Shown here one piece after another: positions 22,462 to 30,730 of a stretch of DNA of 40,107 nucleotides. Origin of the DNA: Verrucomicrobiaceae bacterium (lineage in GTDB: Bacteria > Verrucomicrobiota > Verrucomicrobiia > Verrucomicrobiales > Akkermansiaceae); the NCBI GenBank assembly GCA_029977225.1, contig JAPOLH010000003.1, positions 1 through 40,107 on the forward strand, read 5' to 3'. The translations under genes were made by a program, and so were the position numbers. The notes below the pieces were generated by a model, which did not search any database, had not been told where the DNA came from, and was given only the letters and a program-made list of their open reading frames with translations. The number at the start of each line of letters is the position of its first letter. Position 1 is the stretch's first letter.

Positions 22462-24294
22462 ATGACTCTTGAAATTGCACTGACTCTGGCTGTCATCGCG
22501 CTAACGCTAGTTGCGTTTATTCGCGAATGGGCGGCGCCGGATGTTCTGGCTTTGTCGATTTTGTGTTTGGTCGTGGCGCTTGGATTAGTGGATGCCACCA
22601 AGATGGTGGAGGTTTTCAAGAATGAGGCGCCGTTGACGATCGCATGTTTGTTTGTAATCGGTGGCGCGCTCGAAAAGTCGGGTGCGGTTGACCGCATCGG
22701 GATGTTGTTGCGTGATCGGTTGTCGGGAAACACCCGCACGGCGATTTTGGCATTTTCGGCAGTGTCCGCATTTTTCAGCGCGTGGATGAACAACACCGCG
22801 ATCGTGGCGATTCTCCTTCCGGTGACGCTGGGCTTCGCGAGGTCGAAGGACATTGCGGCCTCGAGGCTGCTGATGCCGCTTTCTTACGCGTCGATTCTTG
22901 GTGGTTGCTGTACGCTGATTGGTACCTCGACCAACCTGTTGGTGAATGGCGCGCTGCGAGACCTTAAGGTTGAGCCGATGTCGATGTTCGAGCTTGCGCC
23001 GCTTGGAATTCCTCTGGCTATTGCGGGTATTGCTTATCTGACCGTTTTTGGGCCCAAGCTCATCCCTGCGCGCTCATCGATCACTGGCAGTCTGGACATC
23101 GAATCCCGGACAACGCCGCTTTACCATTTGCTCGTTGGCCGTAATTCCGACATGATTGGCAAACCGCTTTTCCAGACGCTTTTGGCCAATCGCGCCGAGG
23201 GTATCCACATCATGGAGGTGCGGCGCAGCGGTGCGCGTGTCATGCAACCGTTGTCAGAAATTGTGGTGGAGAAAAACGACCGCTTCTTGGTCGCGCTTCA
23301 CCGCCGTCGCGGTGGTCTGGCCAAGGCCGAGGCCTTGTTTGCGTCGATTGGTGCCGAGCTTCTTTCGACGGTCGATGGAATTGTTTCCGAGCTCGTCATC
23401 CGCGATGACTCCTCGCTCATTGGAGTTTCGCTCGCCGAGTCGGACTTCCGCCAGCAATACAACAGCGTGGTGCTTGCGGTGCACCGCAATGGTCAGAACA
23501 TCACTGATCGCATTGCGACCCTCGACCTGGAGGTGGGCGATACTCTTTTGGTGATCACCGCCAAGAACAACCTCGACGCGCTTGAGGCGACGAGGGATTT
23601 CGTGATGACCGACAAGGCCGAGACGCATGCGCCTGTGGTCGAGCGCCATCACAAGCGTTCGCACATGTTTCTTTCAGCCGGTGTCCTAATCGGAGTGGTG
23701 CTGGTGGCGACGCTAAGCGACGTGCTCGGTCGGCTTTACCCGTGGGTTCCGCGCATCCCGATTCACTATGCGGCGATGGTTGGGGCTTTGTTCCTGTTGT
23801 GGATGAAGGTCATGACGCCGCGCGAGGCGCATGCGAGCATCGACTGGCAGGTCTTGCTGATGTTGTACGGATTGCTTGGGCTCGGGATGGCGATGCAGAA
23901 CACTGGCACGGCGGTGTGGCTGGCCAAGGGTTTGGTCAATATGGCCGAGCATCTTGTTGCGCCGGAAAACCTGCCGATCGTGATGCTTTGGCTGGTTTTT
24001 TTGCTCACCCTTTTACTCACCGAAGTTTTATCCAACAATGCCACTGCAGTGATGATGATTCCGATCGTTGTGACCTTGGCGGGAGAGTTGGATGTCAGCG
24101 CTCGGCCATTCATCATGGCGGTGACCGTTGCCGCATCGACCGCATTCGCGTTGCCGATGGGTTATCAGACACACATGATGGTCTACGGTCCGGGCGGCTA
24201 CCGTTTTGTCGACTTCCTGAAGGTCGGTATTCCGCTCAATCTGATTTGTTGGATCGTATCCTGTTTGTTGATCCCTGTGGTCTGGCCGTTTTGA
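22462..24294 (+). CDS. SLC13/DASS-type permease with two RCK_C domains
   Basis: A 610-aa inner-membrane transporter of the divalent anion:sodium symporter superfamily (SLC13/ArsB-NhaD fold). N-terminal spans carry AFFSAWMNNTAIVAILLPVT and CCTLIGTSTNLLVNGALRDL, the two conserved SNT-type hairpin motifs in variant form. A cytoplasmic central part (about residues 205-385) has two RCK_C/TrkA_C-like domains (MIGKPLFQTLLANRAEGIHI; LIGVSLAESDFRQQYNSVVL). The C-terminal half repeats the transport motif (LTEVLSNNATAVMMIPIVVT). Substrates of this subfamily include sulfate and other anions; which one applies here cannot be told. Confidence 0.9.
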   Translation: MTLEIALTLAVIALTLVAFIREWAAPDVLALSILCLVVALGLVDATKMVEVFKNEAPLTIACLFVIGGALEKSGAVDRIGMLLRDRLSGNTRTAILAFSAVSAFFSAWMNNTAIVAILLPVTLGFARSKDIAASRLLMPLSYASILGGCCTLIGTSTNLLVNGALRDLKVEPMSMFELAPLGIPLAIAGIAYLTVFGPKLIPARSSITGSLDIESRTTPLYHLLVGRNSDMIGKPLFQTLLANRAEGIHIMEVRRSGARVMQPLSEIVVEKNDRFLVALHRRRGGLAKAEALFASIGAELLSTVDGIVSELVIRDDSSLIGVSLAESDFRQQYNSVVLAVHRNGQNITDRIATLDLEVGDTLLVITAKNNLDALEATRDFVMTDKAETHAPVVERHHKRSHMFLSAGVLIGVVLVATLSDVLGRLYPWVPRIPIHYAAMVGALFLLWMKVMTPREAHASIDWQVLLMLYGLLGLGMAMQNTGTAVWLAKGLVNMAEHLVAPENLPIVMLWLVFLLTLLLTEVLSNNATAVMMIPIVVTLAGELDVSARPFIMAVTVAASTAFALPMGYQTHMMVYGPGGYRFVDFLKVGIPLNLICWIVSCLLIPVVWPF

Positions 24295-24309
24295 CCAGAG
24301 CGTCGCTGA

Positions 24310-24831
24310 TCAGACCGTAACATCGACGCTGAGGTCGCCGCCGAGATTTTCGATCGCGGTGGTGATATTGGCGATGGCGACGGATTCCGGTATCGAGATG
24401 GTACCTGTGGCACGGAACATCGGGTGGCCGCTCATTGGGGCGCTCTCGAGGTTGGTTGCTAGTTCCTCGATATTGCCGCCGGCGATGGCCACGGCGGCCG
24501 TGAGCTCACGAACAATGCCAGGGCGGTCATTGCCGACGACTTCCACTGCGATTGTTCGGTGGGGGCGGGGTGGTTCGTTGGATTCGCGAGCGGCTTGTAC
24601 GATGAGGCTTGCATGGGCCGGGTCGCCGCTTGGGCATTGAAGCTCGTGCAGCAGAGCGTCGACATGCTCCTGGGGGCACTCGACACGCACGATGCCGGCA
24701 AATTGCCCCGCGAGTCGGGTCATGCGGCATTCGAGCCAATTTCCGCTGTGGCGGGCGACGGTTTCGGCGAGTGAATTCACAAGGCCGGGCCGATCGCTGC
24801 CGAGGATCGTCATGATGATGTAAGTGCGCAT
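24310..24831 (-). CDS. Double ACT-domain protein (GcvR-like)
   Basis: A 173-aa protein made of two ACT domains: MRTYIIMTILGSDRPGLVNSLAETVA (residues 1-75) and TIAVEVVGNDRPGIVRELTAAVA (about 95-170). This is the layout of GcvR, the glycine-cleavage repressor accessory protein, and of related amino-acid-sensing regulators. No DNA-binding domain is present. The ATG at 24831 is used; the 67 upstream residues in the track have no family character. It is convergent with the SLC13 gene (15 bp between stops, no clear terminator) and divergent from nuoD across 163 bp. Which amino acid it senses is not evident. Confidence 0.82.
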   Translation of the reverse strand: MRTYIIMTILGSDRPGLVNSLAETVARHSGNWLECRMTRLAGQFAGIVRVECPQEHVDALLHELQCPSGDPAHASLIVQAARESNEPPRPHRTIAVEVVGNDRPGIVRELTAAVAIAGGNIEELATNLESAPMSGHPMFRATGTISIPESVAIANITTAIENLGGDLSVDVTV

Positions 24832-24994
24832 GGAGGCGATCAAAGCATGGTGACGGGGTTTTGCGAGATGGAAATGGCGTGGCTGCGTGGGTGGTGAGGA
24901 TTTTGCCCTTTGCCGAGTGTGTTGTTGAGGTGAGAAAATTTCACAAACCCCTTGCGAAGTCGGTGGTTTTGGGTGCTTACTCCTGCGGCAATTC

Positions 24995-26254
24995 ATGAGC
25001 ATAAGCACCCACGAAATCGAGGCCCCGGACACTATGGCACGTGCTGCGCAGGCTGTTGAAGGTTATCATGCCGAGACGGACGATCTCGTTGGCGAACGGA
25101 TGGTTCTCAACATGGGGCCATCGCATCCTGCGACGCACGGGGTATTGCGCTTGGTGCTCGAGCTTGATGGCGAGGTCATCGCCAAGGCAGATCCCGATGT
25201 GGGCTTTCTTCATCGCGGCGATGAGAAGATCGCCGAGAACATGCACTACAACCAGTTTGTGCCGTACACCGATCGCTTGGATTACCTTGCGCCGTTGGCG
25301 AACAATGTGGCGTATGCGTTGGCGGTCGAAAAACTGATGGGCTGGACGCTGCCGCCGCGGGGTCAGGCCCTGCGGGTGCTTTGCTGCGAGTTGGCACGCA
25401 TTTCCTCCCACATGCTGGGCATTGGCGTCTGCGCAATGGATGTCGGCGCGATGACGGTTTTCCTCTACACCTTCACTGAACGCGAAAAAGTTTACAACCT
25501 GTGCGAACAGCTCACCGGAGCGCGCTTCACCACTTCGTACACGCGTGTTGGCGGTCAGGTACGTGACATGCCCGCAGGTTTTGATGCATCGGTGCGCAAA
25601 TTCCTTGATGAGTGCGAGATCACCATCGGCGAGGTTTCCAAGCTACTCGACCGCAACAAGATCTTCCTCGATCGCATGGTCGACATCGGCACCATCACCA
25701 AGGAGTCGGCGGTTGCTTGGGGGATGACCGGACCCAACCTGCGCGCCTCGGGCGTCGCCCGCGATCTTCGCAAGGACAACCCGTATCTTGGATACGAAAA
25801 CTACGATTTTGACATTCCGGTGATGGATGAGGGCGACTGTCATGCTCGCTATCTGGTGCGCATGGAGGAAATGCGTCAGTCGATCCGCATTTGTCGTCAG
25901 GTGCTCGACCGCATGCCAGACGGGCCGGTAAATCTTGCCGATAGCAAGAGCATGCTTCCCGCCAAGGAGCGTGTGATGATGTCGATGGAGGAACTGATCC
26001 ATCACTTCATTGTTTCCACTCAGGGCATCGATGCGCCGGCTGGAGAGGTTTATTTTGGAGCGGAAAATCCCAAGGGTGAACTCGGTTTTTACATTCACTC
26101 CAAGGGTGGGGGAGTTCCCTACCGCCTCAAGATCCGCAGCCCCTCGTTCTGCAACCTTTCCATCGTCTCGAAACTTTTGCCGGGTCACATGGTCTCCGAC
26201 ATTCCGGCGATTCTCGGTTCGCTCGATTTCGTTATGGGCGAGTGCGACCGTTGA
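24995..26254 (+). CDS. nuoD: NADH-quinone oxidoreductase subunit D
   Basis: NuoD (49-kDa homologue) is a peripheral-arm subunit of complex I that helps form the quinone-binding site. The 419-aa product carries LNMGPSHPATHGVLRLVLEL near residue 40 (the HxTHG region), VGFLHRGDEKIAENMHYNQF, the segment TGARFTTSYTRVGGQVRDMP and the C-terminal DFVMGECDR, the family end motif. Length is close to the usual 400-410, with about 30 extra N-terminal residues. It is read with nuoE 43 bp downstream. No nuoA, B or C lies upstream in the window, so the complex I genes are split in this genome. Confidence 0.97.
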   Translation: MSISTHEIEAPDTMARAAQAVEGYHAETDDLVGERMVLNMGPSHPATHGVLRLVLELDGEVIAKADPDVGFLHRGDEKIAENMHYNQFVPYTDRLDYLAPLANNVAYALAVEKLMGWTLPPRGQALRVLCCELARISSHMLGIGVCAMDVGAMTVFLYTFTEREKVYNLCEQLTGARFTTSYTRVGGQVRDMPAGFDASVRKFLDECEITIGEVSKLLDRNKIFLDRMVDIGTITKESAVAWGMTGPNLRASGVARDLRKDNPYLGYENYDFDIPVMDEGDCHARYLVRMEEMRQSIRICRQVLDRMPDGPVNLADSKSMLPAKERVMMSMEELIHHFIVSTQGIDAPAGEVYFGAENPKGELGFYIHSKGGGVPYRLKIRSPSFCNLSIVSKLLPGHMVSDIPAILGSLDFVMGECDR

Positions 26255-26297
26255 TCTACCATTTGAATTTTCTGCCGACGCCAACTGCATCATTTCC

Positions 26298-26876
26298 ATG
26301 TCCGCCTCATCACTCGAAGAATCCGTTGCCTCGCCTGAGACGCCAGGCAGCCGTTATTTTCCTCCGTTTGCGGTCACGCCTGAGCTTGAGGCCGAGGCTG
26401 ACGAGCGGATTTCACATTACGCTGCGAGCAAGCGCTCCGCGACATTACCGCTGCTTCACATGGTGCAGCATCATTTCGGATTCATCTCCGCACCGGCGAT
26501 TGATTGGATTGCCGCCAAGCTCGACCTTGAGCCGATCAAGGTGCTCGAAGTGGTGACCTTTTATCCCGGTTTTCGCCAATCGGCTCCGGGGAAATTTCAC
26601 ATCCGCGTTTGCCGCACATTGTCGTGTGCGATGGGAGGGTCCTACGAACTCATGGAGCGTTTGTGCGAGCTGACCGGCATCGACCGATCGCAGTCCGATT
26701 CGCATCATCACCCGATCTCCGTCTCGCCATGCGGGAAGTTTTCAGTCGAGTTCGCCGAGTGCCTTGCCTCGTGCGGCACGGCGCCGGTTTGCATGGTTAA
26801 CGACGACTTCCATGAGGGCGTTGCGCCTGATAAAGCGGGCGAACTTTTAGGCAAATATGCGGATGGTGGGAAATAA
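26298..26876 (+). CDS. nuoE: NADH-quinone oxidoreductase subunit E
   Basis: NuoE (24-kDa homologue) holds the [2Fe-2S] cluster N1a next to the flavin subunit NuoF. The 192-aa product has a helical N-terminal domain (LPLLHMVQHHFGFISAPAID) and a thioredoxin-fold domain with the ligands Cys in CRTLSCAMGG and in ECLASCGTAPVC. The thioredoxin part carries a His-rich loop (SQSDSHHHPISVSPCGKFSV) where many family members have a short turn. The track merges it with upstream shadow sequence; ATG 26298 (MSASSLEES) gives normal length. A vapBC pair follows before nuoF. Confidence 0.94.
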   Translation: MSASSLEESVASPETPGSRYFPPFAVTPELEAEADERISHYAASKRSATLPLLHMVQHHFGFISAPAIDWIAAKLDLEPIKVLEVVTFYPGFRQSAPGKFHIRVCRTLSCAMGGSYELMERLCELTGIDRSQSDSHHHPISVSPCGKFSVEFAECLASCGTAPVCMVNDDFHEGVAPDKAGELLGKYADGGK

Positions 26877-26887
26877 TGCTTGTAATA

Positions 26888-26913
26888 GGTAATGGGTTAG
26901 TGCATAAGTTACC
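26888..26913. promoter_or_regulatory. Possible vapB operator (inverted half-sites)
   Basis: GGTAA at 26888-26892 and TTACC at 26909-26913 form an inverted repeat with a 16-nt spacer. It lies just upstream of the antitoxin start at 26916, where ribbon-helix-helix antitoxins usually autorepress. The match is short, so this is tentative. Confidence 0.28.
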
Positions 26914-26915
26914 AC

Positions 26916-27209
26916 ATGAGCGGCAGTGATACCTACAAATTGACCCGTACCAGCATGGCTTTGGATGCATGGACCATTCGTGCTTTGGATGAGTTGAGCA
27001 AGCGCATGCACACCTCGAAGGCCGATGTGATTCGTCGTGCAGTTCGTGAAATGAAAGATCGTTCGGACCGCGAAGTTGCGGCTCCGAAGCCCTTGGAGGC
27101 CTTGGATTGGCTGCAATCGGGGGGAGGACTCTTGGCTGAGGAGGCCGCCGAGTACCGCACCGCGATGGTAGCTGAGCGCAACGCCAAAAAATATTGGTGG
27201 GAACCATGA
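26916..27209 (+). CDS. vapB: Ribbon-helix-helix antitoxin (VapB-like)
   Basis: A 97-aa predicted antitoxin. The N-terminal half fits a ribbon-helix-helix DNA-binding fold (strand YKLTRTSMALDA, then helices RALDELSKRMHTSKADVIRR and AVREMKDR), and the C-terminal half is a probable toxin-binding tail (EALDWLQSGGGLLAEEAAEY). RHH antitoxins neutralise the paired toxin and repress their own operon. Its stop overlaps the start of the PIN toxin gene as ATGA, the usual translational coupling of these modules. It starts 39 bp after nuoE. Confidence 0.82.
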   Translation: MSGSDTYKLTRTSMALDAWTIRALDELSKRMHTSKADVIRRAVREMKDRSDREVAAPKPLEALDWLQSGGGLLAEEAAEYRTAMVAERNAKKYWWEP

Positions 27210-27598
27210 TTCATCTCGATACCAACATCCTGATCGACATCGTCACTGCGCATTCGCCGCAGGTGCCGATGATACGGGATTGGTTATCTGAGGGTAGGGT
27301 GCTCACCACCTCTGCTGTGGCATGGTCTGAATTTCTTAATGGCCCGCATTCGCATGCTCAGAAAGACGCGGTGCGCGCCGTTCTTGCGGGTGGCATTCGA
27401 CCCTTTGATGAGGATCAGGCGGAGATTGCCTCGCGTTTGTTTCACATCACCGGCCGCCGCCGTGGCTCGCATGCCGATTGCATGATTGCCGCAGCGGCAC
27501 TTGCCAAACGCGAGGTGGTGGCCACCCGCAATGTCAGTGATTTCCAGCGCTTTGTTCCTCACGGTCTCATGCTTGAGGCCATCTCTTCTGTCGATTGA
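27206..27598 (+). CDS. vapC: PIN-domain ribonuclease toxin (VapC-like)
   Basis: A 130-aa PIN-domain toxin; VapC enzymes are Mg-dependent RNases that often cut initiator tRNA or rRNA. The acidic active-site residues are all present: Asp4 in MIHLDTNILIDI, Glu in VAWSEFLNG near residue 43, Asp in GSHADCMIAAAAL near residue 90 and Asp in VATRNVSDFQRF near residue 111. The ATG at 27206 overlaps the antitoxin stop; the track's four extra residues are unnecessary. The stop (27596-27598) lies 8 bp before the nuoF ATG, so the module is embedded between nuoE and nuoF with no visible terminator. Confidence 0.87.
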   Translation: MIHLDTNILIDIVTAHSPQVPMIRDWLSEGRVLTTSAVAWSEFLNGPHSHAQKDAVRAVLAGGIRPFDEDQAEIASRLFHITGRRRGSHADCMIAAAALAKREVVATRNVSDFQRFVPHGLMLEAISSVD

Positions 27599-27606
27599 TT
27601 CATCCA

Positions 27607-29001
27607 ATGATCACATACACCAAACAACCTCACGCCCGCGAGTACCGGCTCATCTTCAAAAATGTCGACCGTGAAGGATGGGATCCATCGATCGAGTGCT
27701 ACATGCGCGACGGGGGTTATGAAGACTTGCGCAAGGCTATGGCGATGCCGCCAAAGGAGATCATCGAGGAGGTGAAAAAATCCGGCCTTCGCGGCAGAGG
27801 TGGTGCAGGTTTCCCGACTGGAATGAAGTGGACTTTCATTCCGCCCAATAACACCAAACCTGTATATCTCATTTGCAACGGCGATGAATCCGAGCCGGGT
27901 ACTTTCAAGGATCGCTACATCCTTCATCAGGATCCGCATCAGCTCATCGAAGGCATGGTCATCTCGGCTTTCGCGGTTGGCGCGCACACGGCATACATTT
28001 ACCTGCGAGAGGAATTCCCTGAAGCGGCGCTTATCGTCGAGCGCGCGATCGAAGAGGCGCGCGCGAAAAATTTCGTCGGAAAAAACATACTCGGGTCGGG
28101 CTTTGATCTTGAGCTCTATGTTCACCGTGGTGCCGGTGCCTACATCTGCGGTGAGGAAACCGGTCTGATCGAATCGCTCGAAGGCAAGCGCCCGTATCCG
28201 CGCATCAAGCCACCTTATTTTCCCGCGGCGCTCGGCCTCTACATGTGCCCGACGATTGTCAACAATGTCGAATCGCTCTGCCATGTGAAGCACATCATCC
28301 GCATGGGTGGTGACGAATACGCCAAGCTTGGCGTTGCTCGCAACACGGGCACACGGATTCTCTGCGTGTCGGGCGATGTGAAAAACCCCGGCTATTTCGA
28401 AGTCGAGGTTGGCAAGCTTACCATGCGCGAGCTGCTTTACGATGTTTGTGGCGGTCCCAAGGACGGCCGCTCGTTCAAGGCGGTGATTCCCGGTGGTTCT
28501 TCTTCGAAGATTTTGCGTTGTGACGAATCCTTCAAATTGAAGAACCCCGATGGCAGTGAGCGTCAGTTGGATTTCTGGGACATTCAACTCGACTTCGATA
28601 CACTGGCCGCGTGCGGTTCCATGGCCGGCTCAGGCGGAGTGATTGTGCTCGATGACTCACGCAAGATGTCTTGGGTACTTAACAACATCAACGCCTTCTA
28701 TGCCCACGAATCCTGCGGTCAGTGCACGCCGTGCCGTGAGGGATCGACATGGATGAAAAAAATCTCCGATCGTATCGTGTCGGGTGACGCGGCGCCGAGT
28801 GACATTCAAACGCTCGAAAGCGTCGCATATCAAATCGACGGACGCACGATTTGTGCCTTCGGCGAGGCATCTTCATGGCCGGTCGAAGCGATTATCGCCA
28901 AGTTCCGGGACGAGTTGGTGGCCGATACCAAGGTTGAAAACGAATCTGTTCCGCACAATCCAGAAGCCGAGGCGCAAAGGCGCTACCTAGCGCACGCTTG
29001 A
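27607..29001 (+). CDS. nuoF: NADH-quinone oxidoreductase subunit F
   Basis: NuoF (51-kDa homologue) binds NADH and FMN and carries the N3 [4Fe-4S] cluster, the electron entry point of complex I. The 464-aa product has the nucleotide-binding loop GLRGRGGAGFPTGMKW near residue 60, the FMN segment YLICNGDESEPGTFKDR and GAGAYICGEETGLIESLEGK, and the cluster ligands in ESCGQCTPCREGS plus the later Cys in TICAFGEA. ATG 27607 is chosen; a TTG at 27595 overlapping the VapC stop is also in frame and would add four residues. nuoG does not follow. Confidence 0.96.
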   Translation: MITYTKQPHAREYRLIFKNVDREGWDPSIECYMRDGGYEDLRKAMAMPPKEIIEEVKKSGLRGRGGAGFPTGMKWTFIPPNNTKPVYLICNGDESEPGTFKDRYILHQDPHQLIEGMVISAFAVGAHTAYIYLREEFPEAALIVERAIEEARAKNFVGKNILGSGFDLELYVHRGAGAYICGEETGLIESLEGKRPYPRIKPPYFPAALGLYMCPTIVNNVESLCHVKHIIRMGGDEYAKLGVARNTGTRILCVSGDVKNPGYFEVEVGKLTMRELLYDVCGGPKDGRSFKAVIPGGSSSKILRCDESFKLKNPDGSERQLDFWDIQLDFDTLAACGSMAGSGGVIVLDDSRKMSWVLNNINAFYAHESCGQCTPCREGSTWMKKISDRIVSGDAAPSDIQTLESVAYQIDGRTICAFGEASSWPVEAIIAKFRDELVADTKVENESVPHNPEAEAQRRYLAHA

Positions 29002-29066
29002 TCGCGTGTGAGTCAAGGTCTCTTGAGTGCCTGAGCGATCTGGATTCCATGTTGAGCTAACCATTC

Positions 29067-29534
29067 ATGATGCCTGCGAAACCCAAAGAAGTCGTCGCGT
29101 TGGTATTGCGAGTGATGCTTGGGTGCTGGTTTGCGTACAGTGGCGGGTTGAAAATCTTTGGGACTGGATTGGATCGCTTTTTGGCTGATGTGGCGAACTA
29201 CCGCATGGTCGGTCCTCCGTTGGATGTGTGGGTTGCATACGGTGTGCCATGGCTCGAGTTGACCGCCGGTGTTTGCCTGATGCTTGGCATTTTGCGGCGT
29301 GGGGCATTGCTGGCGGTGTTTGGCTTGGTGTTGATTTTTTCCGTGGCGGTCGGTTCGGCATGGATTCGCGGACTCGACATTTCCTGCGGGTGTCATGGCG
29401 GCGAGGCACCCATTCGCTATTGGGCCAAAGCCATGGAATTTACTGGATATTTCCTGCTGTTGGCATGGTTATGGCATGTTGAGTCTCATCATGATGGGAG
29501 CGACAACGTGGAAAATTCGCGAAACTTGGCTTGA
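29067..29534 (+). CDS. MauE/DoxX-family membrane protein
   Basis: A 155-aa inner-membrane protein with four hydrophobic helices (about residues 9-26, 55-74, 79-96 and 118-136). The LRVMLGCWFAYSGGLKIFG start and the RGLDISCGCHGG motif after the third helix resemble the MauE/DoxX group; MauE was named for methylamine dehydrogenase maturation, where it is linked to disulfide formation. The Cys pair in SCGC would suit a redox role, but that is inference. It overlaps the region before hisG and starts 65 bp after nuoF. Two adjacent ATGs (29067, 29070) are equally likely. Confidence 0.75.
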   Translation: MMPAKPKEVVALVLRVMLGCWFAYSGGLKIFGTGLDRFLADVANYRMVGPPLDVWVAYGVPWLELTAGVCLMLGILRRGALLAVFGLVLIFSVAVGSAWIRGLDISCGCHGGEAPIRYWAKAMEFTGYFLLLAWLWHVESHHDGSDNVENSRNLA

Positions 29535-29569
29535 TTCCCGCCATTTCGCGGGTAAAACGCCCGCCCCCG

Positions 29570-30454
29570 ATGTCCGATACGAACCGTACGCTCAAAGTTG
29601 CGATCCCCAAAGGCAGTCTGCAGGAGCCGACCATCGAGCTTCTCGCCAAGGCTGGCTATGAGGTTTATGTTTCTTCGCGTGGTCTGCGTCCCGGCTCGAA
29701 TGATCCGGAGCTCGATCTTTACATGATCCGTGCTCAGGAGATTGGGCGTTATCTAGGGCAGGGTTTCATCGATTGCGGCATCACCGGTCACGACTGGGCC
29801 TATGAAAATGAAGTGGAGCTATTGGATTTGGCCGAGCTTCCTTATTCGCGTGCCAGTTCGATGCCGACCCGTTGGGTGCTGGTGGTTCCGGAGGATTCGC
29901 CAATCCGCAAGCCCGAGGATCTCGAAGGCAAGCGCATCGCCACCGAAGGGGTGGGGATTACCAAGCGTTATCTGCGCGAGCGCGGCATCAATGCCGAGGT
30001 TGAATTTTCCTGGGGTGCTACCGAAGTGAAGGTTCCGGATCTCGTCGATGCCATTGTGGATGTGACCGAGACCGGCTCATCGATCAAGGCCAACCGCTTG
30101 CGCATCGTTGACACCCTGTTGACGTCTTTTCCGCACTTTTATGCCAATCCCGCTGCGGCGGCCGATCCTTGGAAACGCGAGAAAATGGATCGAATCGCGC
30201 TTCTCCTCAAGGCGGCGCTGGGTGCCCGCGGCAAGGTGGGTCTCAAGATGAATTTGCCTTCCGATCGACTCAAGGAGTTGCTCGAAAACCTTCCCTCCCT
30301 TCGCCGGCCGACTGTTTCCCAACTCTCCGAGCCAGATTGGGTGGCGGTTGAGACTGTGATTGACGAAATCGTCGTTCGGGACATTATCCCCGAGCTCAAG
30401 CGCCTTGGCGCGGAGGGCATCATCGAATACCCGCTCAACAAAATCGTTCCCTGA
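29570..30454 (+). CDS. hisG: ATP phosphoribosyltransferase, long form
   Basis: HisG joins ATP and PRPP in the first step of histidine synthesis. The 294-aa product has LKVAIPKGSLQEPTIELLAKAG at the N-terminus, CGITGHDWAYEN in the first lobe, and the PRPP loop IVDVTETGSSIKANRLRIVD near residue 170. The extra C-terminal about 80 residues (KVGLKMNLPSDRLKELLENL onwards) form the histidine-binding regulatory domain of the long form, so no HisZ partner is needed. ATG 29570 (MSDTNRTLKVAIPKGSL) is chosen over the track's TTG at 29531. No other his genes are nearby. Confidence 0.95.
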   Translation: MSDTNRTLKVAIPKGSLQEPTIELLAKAGYEVYVSSRGLRPGSNDPELDLYMIRAQEIGRYLGQGFIDCGITGHDWAYENEVELLDLAELPYSRASSMPTRWVLVVPEDSPIRKPEDLEGKRIATEGVGITKRYLRERGINAEVEFSWGATEVKVPDLVDAIVDVTETGSSIKANRLRIVDTLLTSFPHFYANPAAAADPWKREKMDRIALLLKAALGARGKVGLKMNLPSDRLKELLENLPSLRRPTVSQLSEPDWVAVETVIDEIVVRDIIPELKRLGAEGIIEYPLNKIVP

Positions 30455-30490
30455 TTTTCTCACCGTAACATAACACCGACAGCAAACGCC

Positions 30491-30595
30491 ATGGGCTCCA
30501 TCAAGAAACGCCGTAAAACGAAAATCAACAAGCACAAGCGCAAGAAGCGCATGAAGCAGAACCGCCACAAGAAGCGTCTCCGCTACAAGTCCTGA
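30491..30595 (+). CDS. AURKAIP1/COX24-domain mini-ribosomal protein (bS22-like)
   Basis: A 34-aa, extremely basic product (MGSIKKRRKTKINKHKRKKR and on to a C-terminal RLRYKS) too short for the ORF track. It matches the AURKAIP1/COX24 family pattern (MGSxxKKRRKKxxxKHxRKKxxKxxRxxR), the bacterial counterpart of mitochondrial mS38; the mycobacterial homologue was identified as small-subunit protein bS22. Over half of the residues are Lys or Arg. It follows hisG by 36 bp and is closed by a strong terminator, which supports a real gene. Confidence 0.88.
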   Translation: MGSIKKRRKTKINKHKRKKRMKQNRHKKRLRYKS

Positions 30596-30620
30596 TCGCA
30601 GGGCTGTTTGTTAAAACTTC

Positions 30621-30663
30621 AAATGCCAGAAATCCGCCAACGCGGGTTTCTGGCATTTTTTTT
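30621..30663 (+). terminator. Rho-independent terminator after the bS22-like gene
   Basis: A 17-bp stem with one G-T wobble, AAATGCCAGAAATCCGC (30621-30637) and GCGGGTTTCTGGCATTT (30642-30658), with loop CAAC, followed by a run of T to 30663. It closes the hisG/bS22-like transcript. Confidence 0.93.
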
Positions 30664-30730
30664 GGAGCTGTGTGGTGCCATGAGGCAACAAGAGATTGCG
30701 CGGTGGGGTTGGCTGGTGTGACTTGGTTGA

